From: an uncultured Clostridia bacterium
GTDB taxonomy: Bacteria; Bacillota; Clostridia; TANB77; CAG-508
Direction: 5' to 3'
DNA: 64,000 nucleotides
NCBI GenBank assembly: GCA_934157035.1
Contig: CAKPHG010000001.1
Span: forward strand, 310,001 to 374,000
In this document: piece by piece, positions 15,792 through 24,558 of the stretch
Layout of the letters: each line of letters opens with the position of its first letter
How positions within the stretch are numbered: position 1 is the first letter of the stretch
Program-made: the position numbers and the translations under genes
The notes under the pieces: model-generated
Database searches by the model: none
The model's input: the letters and a program-made list of their open reading frames with translations, nothing else
What the model was told of the DNA's origin: nothing

Positions 15792-16010
15792 ATGGATATA
15801 ATTACAATTTTTTGTATTGGTTTGCTATTTTTATTTATCACCTGTTGTGCCATTCATATCACATCATTTATTCTTTCAAAGCGTAATGAACCGCATAAAG
15901 CTAGTTTAAGAATTATGCGTTACTTTGAGCCCGAATGTAAAGATACCGAAGATATTTTAGATGGGTTAATCGAGTTTTCAAAATCAGATAATTTTGAATA
16001 TAAAATTTAA
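15792..16010 (+). CDS. Small single-pass membrane protein (72 aa)
   Basis: ATG 15792 follows an AAGGAG site by 8 bases. Residues 4-28 are strongly hydrophobic (IITIFCIGLLFLFITCCAI...). The rest is a short charged cytoplasmic-like tail with EPECKDTEDILDGLIEFSKS. No family recognised. It pairs with the next gene 39 bases downstream. Confidence 0.5.
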   Translation: MDIITIFCIGLLFLFITCCAIHITSFILSKRNEPHKASLRIMRYFEPECKDTEDILDGLIEFSKSDNFEYKI

Positions 16011-16049
16011 CTTATTAATCTTCTCAATTTTATGAAAGGGGTATTTATT

Positions 16050-16247
16050 ATGAAAAAACGGAGTAAAAATTTAATAACTGTTCTTGTTTTGCTACCTATT
16101 GTTTGCATAATTATAATGGCTATTGGTATAGCTCTTAACATTGTAAAACTCGCTGTGTACATTATCCTCGCACTTGTTTTACTTGCTGTTATTTCCAAGA
16201 TTTGTATGGTACTTATTAGTGCATACAAATCACATTCAAACAAATAA
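16050..16247 (+). CDS. Small membrane protein (65 aa)
   Basis: I use ATG 16050, which has GAAAGGGG at the right distance; an in-frame ATG at 16032 has no ribosome binding site. MKKRSKN is followed by two adjoining hydrophobic segments (LITVLVLLPIVCIIIMAIGI and VYIILALVLLAVI) and a basic C-terminus. The arginine at position 4 is encoded by CGG, rare here. Nothing identifies its function. It ends in a bidirectional terminator shared with the converging gene. Confidence 0.5.
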   Translation: MKKRSKNLITVLVLLPIVCIIIMAIGIALNIVKLAVYIILALVLLAVISKICMVLISAYKSHSNK

Positions 16248-16266
16248 TTTGATACAAAAATTTTAT

Positions 16267-16313
16267 AAAATAAGAAAAATGTCAAGAGTGTTTCTTGACA
16301 TTTTTCTTATTTT
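16267..16313. terminator. Bidirectional terminator
   Basis: A 21-bp perfect stem (16267-16287 with 16293-16313) with loop GTGTT lies between converging genes. It has A/T-rich flanks on both sides and contains the stop codon of the minus-strand gene. Confidence 0.92.
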
Positions 16314-17389
16314 TCAATATATCCTTCTATTGATTTAGAATACATATCTTCTGTTATAGATTTATATCTTTCGCCATCATATTCATCTGTAAATCCATTA
16401 TATGCTTTGTAAATATCTCCTGTTTCTGTATCATATACTCTCTCATATCCTAATATTGCATCACTTTGTTTTTGGCTCATTCTATCATAAGCTGCATTTC
16501 TTGCTTCCCATGAAGACATTATACTATCTGATATTTGGTTACAAATATTTCTTACACTTTGGAAAGTCTTCATAACCGCATCTTGCTGACTATTGTATCC
16601 ACTAATAAATGTATTTGTAAAGTCTAAAGATGAAACCATTTTATTTAAAGTTTCTTCCCAGTTTATAAATTCATCTTTTGGCGCTGTAATAAATATAGTA
16701 TTATATACATTTAAATAATATATATCTATTTGTTTTCCTGACATTATATTTTCATAAACATAGTATGGACCAGCATCATAAACGTACGCAGTAAATAGTC
16801 CCTCCGCTTCTTTTCCCTGTTCATCTTTAAATGAAGCTCTTAGTACATCTCCTCCAAAAGCTGAAGTTCCTATTTTTTCAATTGTAGTAAAGTCTGTTAA
16901 CGTTGGAAATGTAAATGTTGCTGTATTATTTAATGTTCCTAAATCATTAAATATCTTATAAAATCCTTCTGTTGTTTTTTCTTCTATTACAGAAGTTTTT
17001 GCAAATATTGAGTCTGGATAATATTTTTGTTGCCATGCTTTTGCCTCTTGAGATTTGTTGTATCCTTCTGTTTTCATATTAAAAAACATTTGATAAGTTG
17101 GATTTTCTGGATTATAAACTCTTATTGTATAATGAATATTATCTCCCAAAGTATCTACTTTCCAACCTTCTGGAACTTTCATTGTAAATAATCCATTATT
17201 ATAGTCTACTAGATTAATAGCTTTTGCTTCACTTTGTCTTATTTTTATTTGTTGTTTATTTGATGCACCAGTATCTTTATTTATCATTTCACTAACACCC
17301 TTAAAATTTTTTACAACTATTCCAGCAATAATTAAAACTATTACAACAGCTATTATACTTATAATCATTATCCTTTTATCTTTTTCCAT
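16307..17389 (-). CDS. Membrane-anchored exported protein in the sortase operon
   Basis: A single N-terminal membrane helix (about residues 7-27) is followed by an extracellular domain of about 330 aa. Residues 62-250 contain FTMKVPEGWKV and look like the PsbP/Mog1-like fold seen in many Firmicute anchored proteins. The C-terminal ~80 residues (WEARNAAYDRMSQKQSDAI, then ERVYDTETGDIYKAYNGF) resemble a domain that often follows it. No catalytic motif seen. It starts 2 bases after srtB stops, so the two are cotranscribed and it may be a surface-assembly partner. Function unknown. Confidence 0.75.
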   Translation of the reverse strand: MEKDKRIMIISIIAVVIVLIIAGIVVKNFKGVSEMINKDTGASNKQQIKIRQSEAKAINLVDYNNGLFTMKVPEGWKVDTLGDNIHYTIRVYNPENPTYQMFFNMKTEGYNKSQEAKAWQQKYYPDSIFAKTSVIEEKTTEGFYKIFNDLGTLNNTATFTFPTLTDFTTIEKIGTSAFGGDVLRASFKDEQGKEAEGLFTAYVYDAGPYYVYENIMSGKQIDIYYLNVYNTIFITAPKDEFINWEETLNKMVSSLDFTNTFISGYNSQQDAVMKTFQSVRNICNQISDSIMSSWEARNAAYDRMSQKQSDAILGYERVYDTETGDIYKAYNGFTDEYDGERYKSITEDMYSKSIEGYIEK

Positions 17390-17391
17390 TT

Positions 17392-18141
17392 CTACTCCTC
17401 CTCTAATACTTTCTTAGCATGTAATACTACTCTATATTTATTATTGTTAGCACATGTTGATAGAGTTAAAATACTATCTTCTGAAGTTACTTCTACTCCA
17501 AAGTCTTTAATACTTCTTTTCTTTATGGTTTTTATAAATTTGTCAAATTTGTCTTTTGTTTTAATCTCTGTTTGAATGTAATATTCTTCATTTTCTATTT
17601 GATAAACAGAAAATACCTCATATATACTATTTTCGCTTTCAGTATTAAATATAATATTTCTATTTTCCTCATTATTATACCACTCAGGTGATAAAACATT
17701 TTTTAATGTTGCAAACATTGATCCGTCTTTTCTATTATGTCCGTACATTACTATATTTTTATCTGTTCCATCAAACTTATTTTTGTAGTCTGCAAATGGC
17801 CAACCTGCTGAATTATAACTTTTATCAAAGCTATGTGTTAAATAATAACTATTGTTACTTGTTTTTACTATTGGATATTCTATATTCGTATTATTAACTT
17901 TAATCCATGCCACAGTTTCATCATTTTGTTCTTTTAAAGAATTAAAATCTACAATATATTGTTTTTGTTCCTCATTTTCATCTTGTTGAATTGTTACAGT
18001 TTCACTTATTTGCTCAGCTACTTTTTTGCTATTTTGATTTTCCTTGTACCAATTATAAATCTTAATTCCCGAATATATTAATATTCCTATTAATATCACA
18101 CAAATAATATTGACTATAATTATCTTTTTGCTTTTTTTCAT
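17392..18141 (-). CDS. srtB: Class B sortase
   Basis: This is a membrane-bound transpeptidase that cleaves an NPxT(G/N)-type signal and links the substrate to peptidoglycan. One N-terminal membrane helix lies at about residues 8-24. The catalytic triad is visible: His135 in VMYGHNRKDG, Cys230 in LTLSTC, and Arg237 in KYRVVLHA. The extra helix between strands around residues 150-200 and the MFATLKN segment point to class B rather than A or C. Length 249 aa is typical. A likely substrate with an NPKTG signal is encoded about 200 bases upstream on the same strand. Confidence 0.92.
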   Translation of the reverse strand: MKKSKKIIIVNIICVILIGILIYSGIKIYNWYKENQNSKKVAEQISETVTIQQDENEEQKQYIVDFNSLKEQNDETVAWIKVNNTNIEYPIVKTSNNSYYLTHSFDKSYNSAGWPFADYKNKFDGTDKNIVMYGHNRKDGSMFATLKNVLSPEWYNNEENRNIIFNTESENSIYEVFSVYQIENEEYYIQTEIKTKDKFDKFIKTIKKRSIKDFGVEVTSEDSILTLSTCANNNKYRVVLHAKKVLEEE

Positions 18142-18302
18142 TGATAATTTCCTTTCATATAATCTGCATTTATATATTGTAGTATTTTGATTATAACATT
18201 TAATTAACTTTTTAGTCTACTAATTATGAAATTTTTTTACTAATTATTATGTTTGTATAATACAATCTACTAAATTTTAGTTTCACTATAATATAAAATA
18301 CA

Positions 18303-18324
18303 CAGGCAATTGTTAATTTGCCTG
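18303..18324 (-). terminator. Terminator of the NPKTG surface protein gene
   Basis: CAGGCAA and TTGCCTG (18303-18309 with 18318-18324) form a compact 7-bp hairpin 24 bases after the stop at 18348. It separates this gene from srtB; the 160 bases beyond hold the srtB promoter region. Confidence 0.65.
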
Positions 18325-18347
18325 CGTTTTTTGTCATTCTTATATTT

Positions 18348-19874
18348 CTATTTTTTTCTCATTTTTATTGTTGCTACTAATCCTATTGTTGCTATTGTAA
18401 ATAGTGCTATAACTACTCCAATATTATCCCCTGTTTTTGGATTGTTTATTTTTTCTTCATTGTTAGAGGTATTTGTTTGTCCTCCTCCATTTTCAACATT
18501 TTGTGCTATTACTCCATATTCACTTAAGTGAGTAGTTTCAAATACTAAATATCCTTCTTCAACTGTTGCTGGCAAAGTCTCTTTTATATCTCCATTTAAA
18601 ATATATACTACTTCATATTTGTTATATCCTTTTAATTCTTCTGGTAATGCTATTCTTATTTTCATTTTTGTATTGTTTATTTTTACAATATTGTCTCCAT
18701 CTAGTACATTAATGTCTGCTATAAATTTAACATTTTTATTTGCTAATTCTGTATTTACTTCTACTTTTTGAATATCTAATTTATAGTTTTTGTTAATTTC
18801 ATTTTCAAATTCAATATTAGCTTTTGTTTCTCCTATACTTTCAATTTCTTTAACAGTTTCCTTAACAGGCTCTTCTGTTGTCCCTGCATTTTTAGTCCAA
18901 GAAGCATATAAAGTTATATTTTTATATCTCTCATAACCACTTTCTTCTTTTATTAAAGTATCTTTTTCAAATTCTGTAGCTCCTTCTTTATCCCAAAGTC
19001 TCCAATACATATATTTATAATTTTTTCCGCTTCCATCATTTTTAGAATTCCAACCATTAAAAGTGTATCCTTCTCTTACTGGTATATATGGTAAAAGTGA
19101 CATAGCTGTTCCTGAATTTCCACCACCTAGATAATCATATTTGTTAGACGCTTTACCATCAATAGTACCACCATTAGCATTTAAGATTAATACAATTCCG
19201 TCACCTTTAAAAGTATCTTGAGTATATGTAGCAGTTAAATCAATTGCAACATTTTTTGCAAAAGCACTTGTGTCAACAGAAGTAACAATTTTTCCATCTA
19301 AATCCCAGCCTTTGAAAGTGTATCCTTTTCTTACTGGTGTATATTTTGTTAAATCAATTGTTTTAAATTCTGTTACTTTACTTTCCAATGTTATTTTTGC
19401 TTTACCATTTATTGTACCTCCAAATGCATCAAAAGTTACATAGTATTTGCCACTATCTTTTAATTCTTTATCTGAAAATTTAGCATTAAGAGTTAAACTA
19501 TTGGCATAATTAATTTCTTCACCTGTTGATGTCCAAAATGTTCCATTACCAGTAAAATCTGCTATTGCTAATTCTTCACTAGCTTTCACATTTTCTGCCA
19601 TTTCCCAATGTGAAAATTCAGTTTTGCCATTAAAAGGAACAATTCCTTTTGTTAATTCAGATAATTTAACTGTTTTTTCTCCTTCTGTAACATTAAATCT
19701 TACAAGTTTTGCATATTCACCATCAAAACCAGCATCGTAATCATTAACAGTTAGTAGTAATGAATATTTGCCATCATCACTAATTGTTACAGCATTTACT
19801 TTGTTTGAAAAACTAAGCAGACATATGCTGACTAAAATAATTGCTAAAAATATCAAACATTTTTTAGTTTTCAT
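18348..19874 (-). CDS. Sortase-anchored surface protein with InlB-type B-repeats
   Basis: I use ATG 19874, preceded by GGAGGG, so the protein begins MKTKKCLIFLAI with a signal peptide cut near VNA (about residue 28). Two Listeria-Bacteroides (InlB B / Flg_new) repeats are clear: YTPVRKGYTFKGWDLDGK and YIPVREGYTFNGWNSKND, each ending in LTATYT or ITLYASW. A second domain (about 360-460) follows, then a Gly/Asn linker. The C-terminal sorting signal is NPKTGD (about 478-483), a hydrophobic stretch and KMRKK. NPKTG is a class B-type motif and srtB is next door, so it is the natural substrate. Probable role: adhesion or surface display. Confidence 0.88.
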   Translation of the reverse strand: MKTKKCLIFLAIILVSICLLSFSNKVNAVTISDDGKYSLLLTVNDYDAGFDGEYAKLVRFNVTEGEKTVKLSELTKGIVPFNGKTEFSHWEMAENVKASEELAIADFTGNGTFWTSTGEEINYANSLTLNAKFSDKELKDSGKYYVTFDAFGGTINGKAKITLESKVTEFKTIDLTKYTPVRKGYTFKGWDLDGKIVTSVDTSAFAKNVAIDLTATYTQDTFKGDGIVLILNANGGTIDGKASNKYDYLGGGNSGTAMSLLPYIPVREGYTFNGWNSKNDGSGKNYKYMYWRLWDKEGATEFEKDTLIKEESGYERYKNITLYASWTKNAGTTEEPVKETVKEIESIGETKANIEFENEINKNYKLDIQKVEVNTELANKNVKFIADINVLDGDNIVKINNTKMKIRIALPEELKGYNKYEVVYILNGDIKETLPATVEEGYLVFETTHLSEYGVIAQNVENGGGQTNTSNNEEKINNPKTGDNIGVVIALFTIATIGLVATIKMRKK

Positions 19875-19989
19875 TTTCTTTTCCCTCCTATTTTTATTTT
19901 TTATATTTGTCATTTTAGCATATAAAATATAAATTTTATAAATAATTGCCAATATTTTATTACTTTTTTGGTAACTCATACTTTTCAAT

Positions 19990-20017
19990 TTGCTTTTCTA
20001 TAAATTTATAGTATAAT
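19990..20017 (+). promoter_or_regulatory. Promoter of the two-HTH regulator
   Basis: TTGCTT (19990-19995) and TATAAT (20012-20017) are separated by 16 bases, 33 bases before the start codon. A TTAGGAG ribosome binding site follows. The promoter diverges from that of the surface protein gene. Confidence 0.7.
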
Positions 20018-20050
20018 GTAAAAAATAATTTTAGTTAGGAGATTTTTATT

Positions 20051-21778
20051 ATGAATTTTAGCGAACAATTAAATGAATATATGTTACAAATAGATTGTTC
20101 TGCAAAAGAACTTTCAAATATTTCAGGTCTTTCACCTACTGTTATAAGTCGTTATCGTAGTGGCGAAAGAACACCTAGTATTAGAAGTACACAATTAAAT
20201 TCATTAGTAGATGGTTTGTATGAATTAGCTTTAGCTAAAAAAGTAAAATTATCAAAAGAAGAAATACATAAAAGTTTTTCTGCAGTTTTAAATGATGTTC
20301 ATATAGATTTAGACCAGCTTGTTAAAAATTTTAATGAACTTGTTTCTGTTTTTAATATAAATATAGCAGAGCTTTCTAGAAAAATAGGTTACAATTCTTC
20401 TTATCTTTCTAAAATTCGTACAGGTAACATATACCCTGCTAAACCTCAAATTTTTATAGATGAGATAAGTAATTTTATTGTAAATAAATATAATTTAGAA
20501 GATGATAAAAAAGCAATTTCTCTTCTTATAAATTGTAATGTAGAAAAATTAAATAGTCAGTCTAATTATTATGAAAATTTAAAAAACTGGTTTTCTACTA
20601 ATACATCTCCTAGTCATAATTATATTAACGACTTTTTGAATAATTTAGATACATTTGATTTAAATGAATATATAAAAGCTATACACTTTGATGAAATGAA
20701 AGTTCCTTTTGTACCTTTTTATAAGTCTGGTTCAAGAAACTATTATGGAATAGAAGAAATGAAAAAAGGTGAACTAGATTTCTTTAAAGCTACTGTACTT
20801 TCAAAATCTGATGAACCTGTTTTTATGTGTAGTGATATGCCTATGGAAGATATGGCTAAAGACCTTGATTTCGGTAAAAAGTGGATGTTTGCTATTGCAA
20901 TGACTTTAAAGAAAGGCTTACATTTAAACATAATTCACAATATAGATAGACCTTTCAACGAAATGATGCTTGGACTAGAAAGTTGGATTCCAATTTATAT
21001 GACAGGACAAGTTTCTCCTTATTATTTAAGTGGTTTTAAAGACAATGTTTATAGTCACATTAACTATACATCTGGCTTAGTAGCACTTACTGGCGAATGT
21101 ATTAACGGCCATCATGATAAGGGAAAATATTATTTAACAAGTTCAAAAACAGAAGTCGAATATTATAAAACAAAATCTGAACTACTATTAAATAAGGCCA
21201 AACCTCTTATGGAAATTTATAGAACAGAAAACAAAAATGCTTTTAATGCATTTTTATCTTCAAGTTCAAAAGCAAGTGGAAATCGAAGAAGAATTTTATC
21301 TTCTTTACCAATTCACACAATTTCTGATGAATTACTATTGAAAATATTAAAACGCAATAAAATTTCTGAAGAAGATACAAAAAATATAATTTCAGCTATA
21401 AAAGCTCAAAAAGAATTAATAGAAAATGTATTACAAAATAATATCTTTGAAGATGAAATTCATGAATTTTCGAAAGAAGATTTCGAAAAAAATGCACCTG
21501 CACTTTCTCTTTCAGATAGTTTTTATGAAGGAAAAATTTATTATACATATGAAGAGTATTTAGAGCATTTAAAACAAACAAAGAAATATGAAAAAAATGT
21601 AGAAAATTATAAATTAAATACAAACTACAATCACACATTCAAAAATATACAAGTGCTTATTTGCGAAAAAAATTGGGTTATGATTTCAAAAGATACTAGT
21701 CCTTCAATACACTTCGTAATACATCACCCTAAGCTTAGAGATGCAATAGAAAACTTTATTCCACCAGTTGTAGAATAG
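20051..21778 (+). CDS. Large XRE-type regulator with two helix-turn-helix domains
   Basis: Residues 5-40 (CSAKELSNISGLSPTVISRY) form one XRE-type helix-turn-helix, and residues 100-130 (INIAELSRKIGYNSSYLSKI) form a second, closely similar one. The remaining ~440 residues are a soluble domain of unknown fold with motifs such as MKKGELDFFKATVLS and NIIHNIDRPFNEMMLG, possibly a ligand-sensing module. It is transcribed divergently from the surface-protein/sortase cluster and could control it; that is inference from position. Length 575 aa is unusual for an XRE regulator. It ends in a terminator shared with the converging gene. Confidence 0.8.
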   Translation: MNFSEQLNEYMLQIDCSAKELSNISGLSPTVISRYRSGERTPSIRSTQLNSLVDGLYELALAKKVKLSKEEIHKSFSAVLNDVHIDLDQLVKNFNELVSVFNINIAELSRKIGYNSSYLSKIRTGNIYPAKPQIFIDEISNFIVNKYNLEDDKKAISLLINCNVEKLNSQSNYYENLKNWFSTNTSPSHNYINDFLNNLDTFDLNEYIKAIHFDEMKVPFVPFYKSGSRNYYGIEEMKKGELDFFKATVLSKSDEPVFMCSDMPMEDMAKDLDFGKKWMFAIAMTLKKGLHLNIIHNIDRPFNEMMLGLESWIPIYMTGQVSPYYLSGFKDNVYSHINYTSGLVALTGECINGHHDKGKYYLTSSKTEVEYYKTKSELLLNKAKPLMEIYRTENKNAFNAFLSSSSKASGNRRRILSSLPIHTISDELLLKILKRNKISEEDTKNIISAIKAQKELIENVLQNNIFEDEIHEFSKEDFEKNAPALSLSDSFYEGKIYYTYEEYLEHLKQTKKYEKNVENYKLNTNYNHTFKNIQVLICEKNWVMISKDTSPSIHFVIHHPKLRDAIENFIPPVVE

Positions 21779-21801
21779 TAATTTTAAATCTTCTAAAATA
21801 T

Positions 21802-21842
21802 AAAAAACAAGAATTTTTAGGCTACTAAAATTCTTGTTTTTT
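21802..21842. terminator. Bidirectional terminator
   Basis: AAAAAACAAGAATTTT and its complement (with a one-base offset inside) form a long stem with loop GCTA between converging genes. Confidence 0.88.
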
Positions 21843-22761
21843 AATTTTGTTCTTTATAAAATTTTCCTTGCCATAAATCTCTTGCTCTAAATCGTTTTTC
21901 AAATCCGTGTAATATCCACATTTTATGCTTATTCCAATAAGGTGCTACTAATATATCTTTTGGAGCATCTCCTGAAATTCTGTGTATTATTAAATTTGGA
22001 TTTAAGTGTACCATTATGTCTATTAAAGTTTCTATGTAATCGTCTAAGTCTAATGCTTTATATTCCCCTTTTCTATACATATCTGCCAATACTGTATTTT
22101 CTACAACATATGTTGAATGTATTTTTACTCCCTGTAATTTGTGTTTATTTATAAAATTAACTGTATCTTCTATGTCTTTTTTGGTTTCGTTTGGAAGTCC
22201 AACCATTATGTGTGCCACAACATCTATATCATATTTGTTTAATATTTCTACCGCTTCTGTAAATTGTTTAGATGTATAACCTCTATTTATTATTTTTCCA
22301 ATTTCATCATTACTTGTTTGAAGCCCAAGTTCTACACATACATAATATTTTTCTTTATAGCTTGCCAATAATTTTGCTATTTCTTCATTTATGCAATCTG
22401 GTCTTGTTCCTACTTCCAGTCCCACAATTCTATCATCTATTAATGCAGAATCATATTTTTGCTTTAAATTTTCTACTGTATCATATGTATTTGTAAAATT
22501 CTGAAAATACACTATAAATTTATTAGCTCTCTTAGCTCTATATGTGGTAAAGTAGTGTTTTACTTGTTCTTTTATACTTTCCTTGCAAGTAATTAGTTCG
22601 CCAGAACCTTGCTCACTACAATATATGCAACCTCCATACCCTATTTTTCCATCTCTATTTGGGCAAGTAAATCCTCCATCTACACATATTTTTAAAGTTC
22701 TTTCTCCAAACTTTTCTTTCAAATGTTCATTTAAATGTTTATATCTTTCTATATCTTCCAT
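21841..22761 (-). CDS. Radical SAM protein, YhcC family
   Basis: The N-terminal signature KICVDGGFTCPNRDGKIGYG, then GCIYC, carries the iron-sulfur cysteines Cys33, Cys45 and Cys48 in the wide C-x11-C-x2-C spacing that defines the YhcC/TIGR01212 family. Downstream motifs VGTRPDCINEE, ELGLQTSNDE and HIMVGLPNE match the SAM-binding barrel. By family it is a cytoplasmic SAM-dependent enzyme whose substrate is not settled; ELP3/coproporphyrinogen-type C-terminal parts are absent. Length 306 aa is normal. Single-gene unit. Confidence 0.93.
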   Translation of the reverse strand: MEDIERYKHLNEHLKEKFGERTLKICVDGGFTCPNRDGKIGYGGCIYCSEQGSGELITCKESIKEQVKHYFTTYRAKRANKFIVYFQNFTNTYDTVENLKQKYDSALIDDRIVGLEVGTRPDCINEEIAKLLASYKEKYYVCVELGLQTSNDEIGKIINRGYTSKQFTEAVEILNKYDIDVVAHIMVGLPNETKKDIEDTVNFINKHKLQGVKIHSTYVVENTVLADMYRKGEYKALDLDDYIETLIDIMVHLNPNLIIHRISGDAPKDILVAPYWNKHKMWILHGFEKRFRARDLWQGKFYKEQN

Positions 22762-22869
22762 AATGTACCTATTATAATAAATATTTTTAAATTTATCAAC
22801 AAATTAATAATAATATGTAGAAAACTCATGGATTAAATTTTTATTACATTTTTTTAATTAGTAAGTATA

Positions 22870-22900
22870 AAAAATGTCAGAGCACCACTCTGACATTTTT
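22870..22900 (-). terminator. Terminator of the first flippase gene
   Basis: AAAAATGTCAGAG and its perfect complement with loop CACCA lie directly after the stop codon of the gene ending at 22901. Confidence 0.92.
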
Positions 22901-24538
22901 CTATTTGCACAAATGCATTTTTTCTAATATTGGATATATTTTTGTTCCAAATGGAAGCATCATGATATCTTCTTTTAATACTATATTTAATTTTAATATT
23001 AGTACGGCATAAACTATTACTCCTACCAATATTGCTAAAATTGTACTTATAGTATTGCCAACAAATATATGTGATACATAGTATGTTACATATACTATTG
23101 CTCCCATAATTATTGATGCTATTGCTGGTTTTAAAAGATTTTTCTTTAAATCTAATTTAACTTTTAATCTATTATTTAAGACTCTAAAGCAAATTATAAA
23201 TACTACTACTTGGCATACAAGAGTACCTATTGCAGCTCCTGCAATATTTATTGTTTTATTACTTACTAATATTATGTTTAAAATAGTTTTTATAATTACC
23301 CCTATCGCTAAAGCTATTCCAGGAACCTTTTGTAAATTTAATCCATATAGTCCACCATTAATTGTTTGGTTTATTGCTGTAAATATCATATAAATGGCTG
23401 CTATTTGTAATATAAGTGCCCCATCAGAAGCCGTTGGATATATCATTTTTAATATCTGACTTGCAAGTGTTATAAATCCTGCTGCGCAAGGTAGTATAAT
23501 TAATATTGATGCAAATACTGAAAATGATAATCTTTTTTCTGCAACTTTTTCTTCTTTCTTAGCTATTGATTCTGCTATTGATGGAACTAATGCAGTAGAT
23601 AATGCTATATTTATTGCTAAAGGAAACGAAACTAGTGTGTCTACTTTAGACAATATTCCAGCCTTTGTCATTGCTAATGATTCTAATGCTTCCTTTGTCA
23701 TTCCTGTATCGCCAAATGCTATTTGAATACAGTTACTTACTGTTGTTGTATCTATTACTGAACTTATAACACATATTATAGAACTTAATGTTATTGGAAT
23801 TGATATTGTAAGTATTGTTTTTAATAGTTGTCTATCTGTCTTTTTAGCTTCAGGCGAAATTTGATCTTTTTCTGGTACAATCTTATTTCTTTTATAATAA
23901 GCTACTAAATATATAACTGTTATCATTATTGCAAGTGTAGTAGATAAATTTCCTGCTGCTGCCATAATATAAGCTTCTTTTCCTATACATGCATACACAA
24001 ATGTAATTGATAATACGCAATTTAAAAGTTGTTCTAACGTTTGTGATCCACTAGTTGGTTTCATATCTTGTTGCCCTGCAAAATATCCTCTTAAAACTGC
24101 TGAAATAGATACAAATACTATTGCTGGTGCAAGTACTTTCATTACGTATGCAGTATCAGGTACATTTAATATATGTGTTGCAATAAAATCTGCTCCAAAG
24201 AATAATCCAATTGAGAAAATTAATCCTATTGTTGCAAAAAATCTCATTGATACAACAAATATTCTATGAGCACCTGATTTATCATTTACTGCTAATCTTT
24301 CAGATACAAGTTTTGATATAACACTTGGTATTCCTATTGATGAAAGAGTTAACAATAGTGAATATATTTGATACCCTGCTGAGTAATACCCCACTCCTTC
24401 ATTTCCAAAGCCTTTCATATTTGTTATAACTAGTTTATATATTAACCCTAGCACTTTTATTAAAATTTGAGAACATATTAACATAGCTACATTTTTCATA
24501 AATGAGTTAGCTGTACTTTTCACTTTTTTTTCTTTCAA
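22901..24538 (-). CDS. MOP-superfamily lipid-linked oligosaccharide flippase (SpoVB/MurJ-like)
   Basis: The protein is polytopic, with about 14 hydrophobic segments over 545 aa. The N-terminus has MLICSQILIKVLGLIYKLVI, typical of the SpoVB / polysaccharide-biosynthesis branch. Internal segments such as GYFAGQQDMKPTSGSQTLEQ, and the CAAGFITLASQILKMIYPTAS stretch, match flippases that move lipid II or related undecaprenyl-linked sugars outward. Cytoplasmic-membrane location. A paralogue lies at 29570-31205. It is followed on the same strand (upstream in transcription) by the ATP-grasp gene 20 bases away, so both may serve envelope polymer export. Confidence 0.88.
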   Translation of the reverse strand: MKEKKVKSTANSFMKNVAMLICSQILIKVLGLIYKLVITNMKGFGNEGVGYYSAGYQIYSLLLTLSSIGIPSVISKLVSERLAVNDKSGAHRIFVVSMRFFATIGLIFSIGLFFGADFIATHILNVPDTAYVMKVLAPAIVFVSISAVLRGYFAGQQDMKPTSGSQTLEQLLNCVLSITFVYACIGKEAYIMAAAGNLSTTLAIMITVIYLVAYYKRNKIVPEKDQISPEAKKTDRQLLKTILTISIPITLSSIICVISSVIDTTTVSNCIQIAFGDTGMTKEALESLAMTKAGILSKVDTLVSFPLAINIALSTALVPSIAESIAKKEEKVAEKRLSFSVFASILIILPCAAGFITLASQILKMIYPTASDGALILQIAAIYMIFTAINQTINGGLYGLNLQKVPGIALAIGVIIKTILNIILVSNKTINIAGAAIGTLVCQVVVFIICFRVLNNRLKVKLDLKKNLLKPAIASIIMGAIVYVTYYVSHIFVGNTISTILAILVGVIVYAVLILKLNIVLKEDIMMLPFGTKIYPILEKMHLCK

Positions 24539-24558
24539 ACTTATTACCTCTTTTTATT

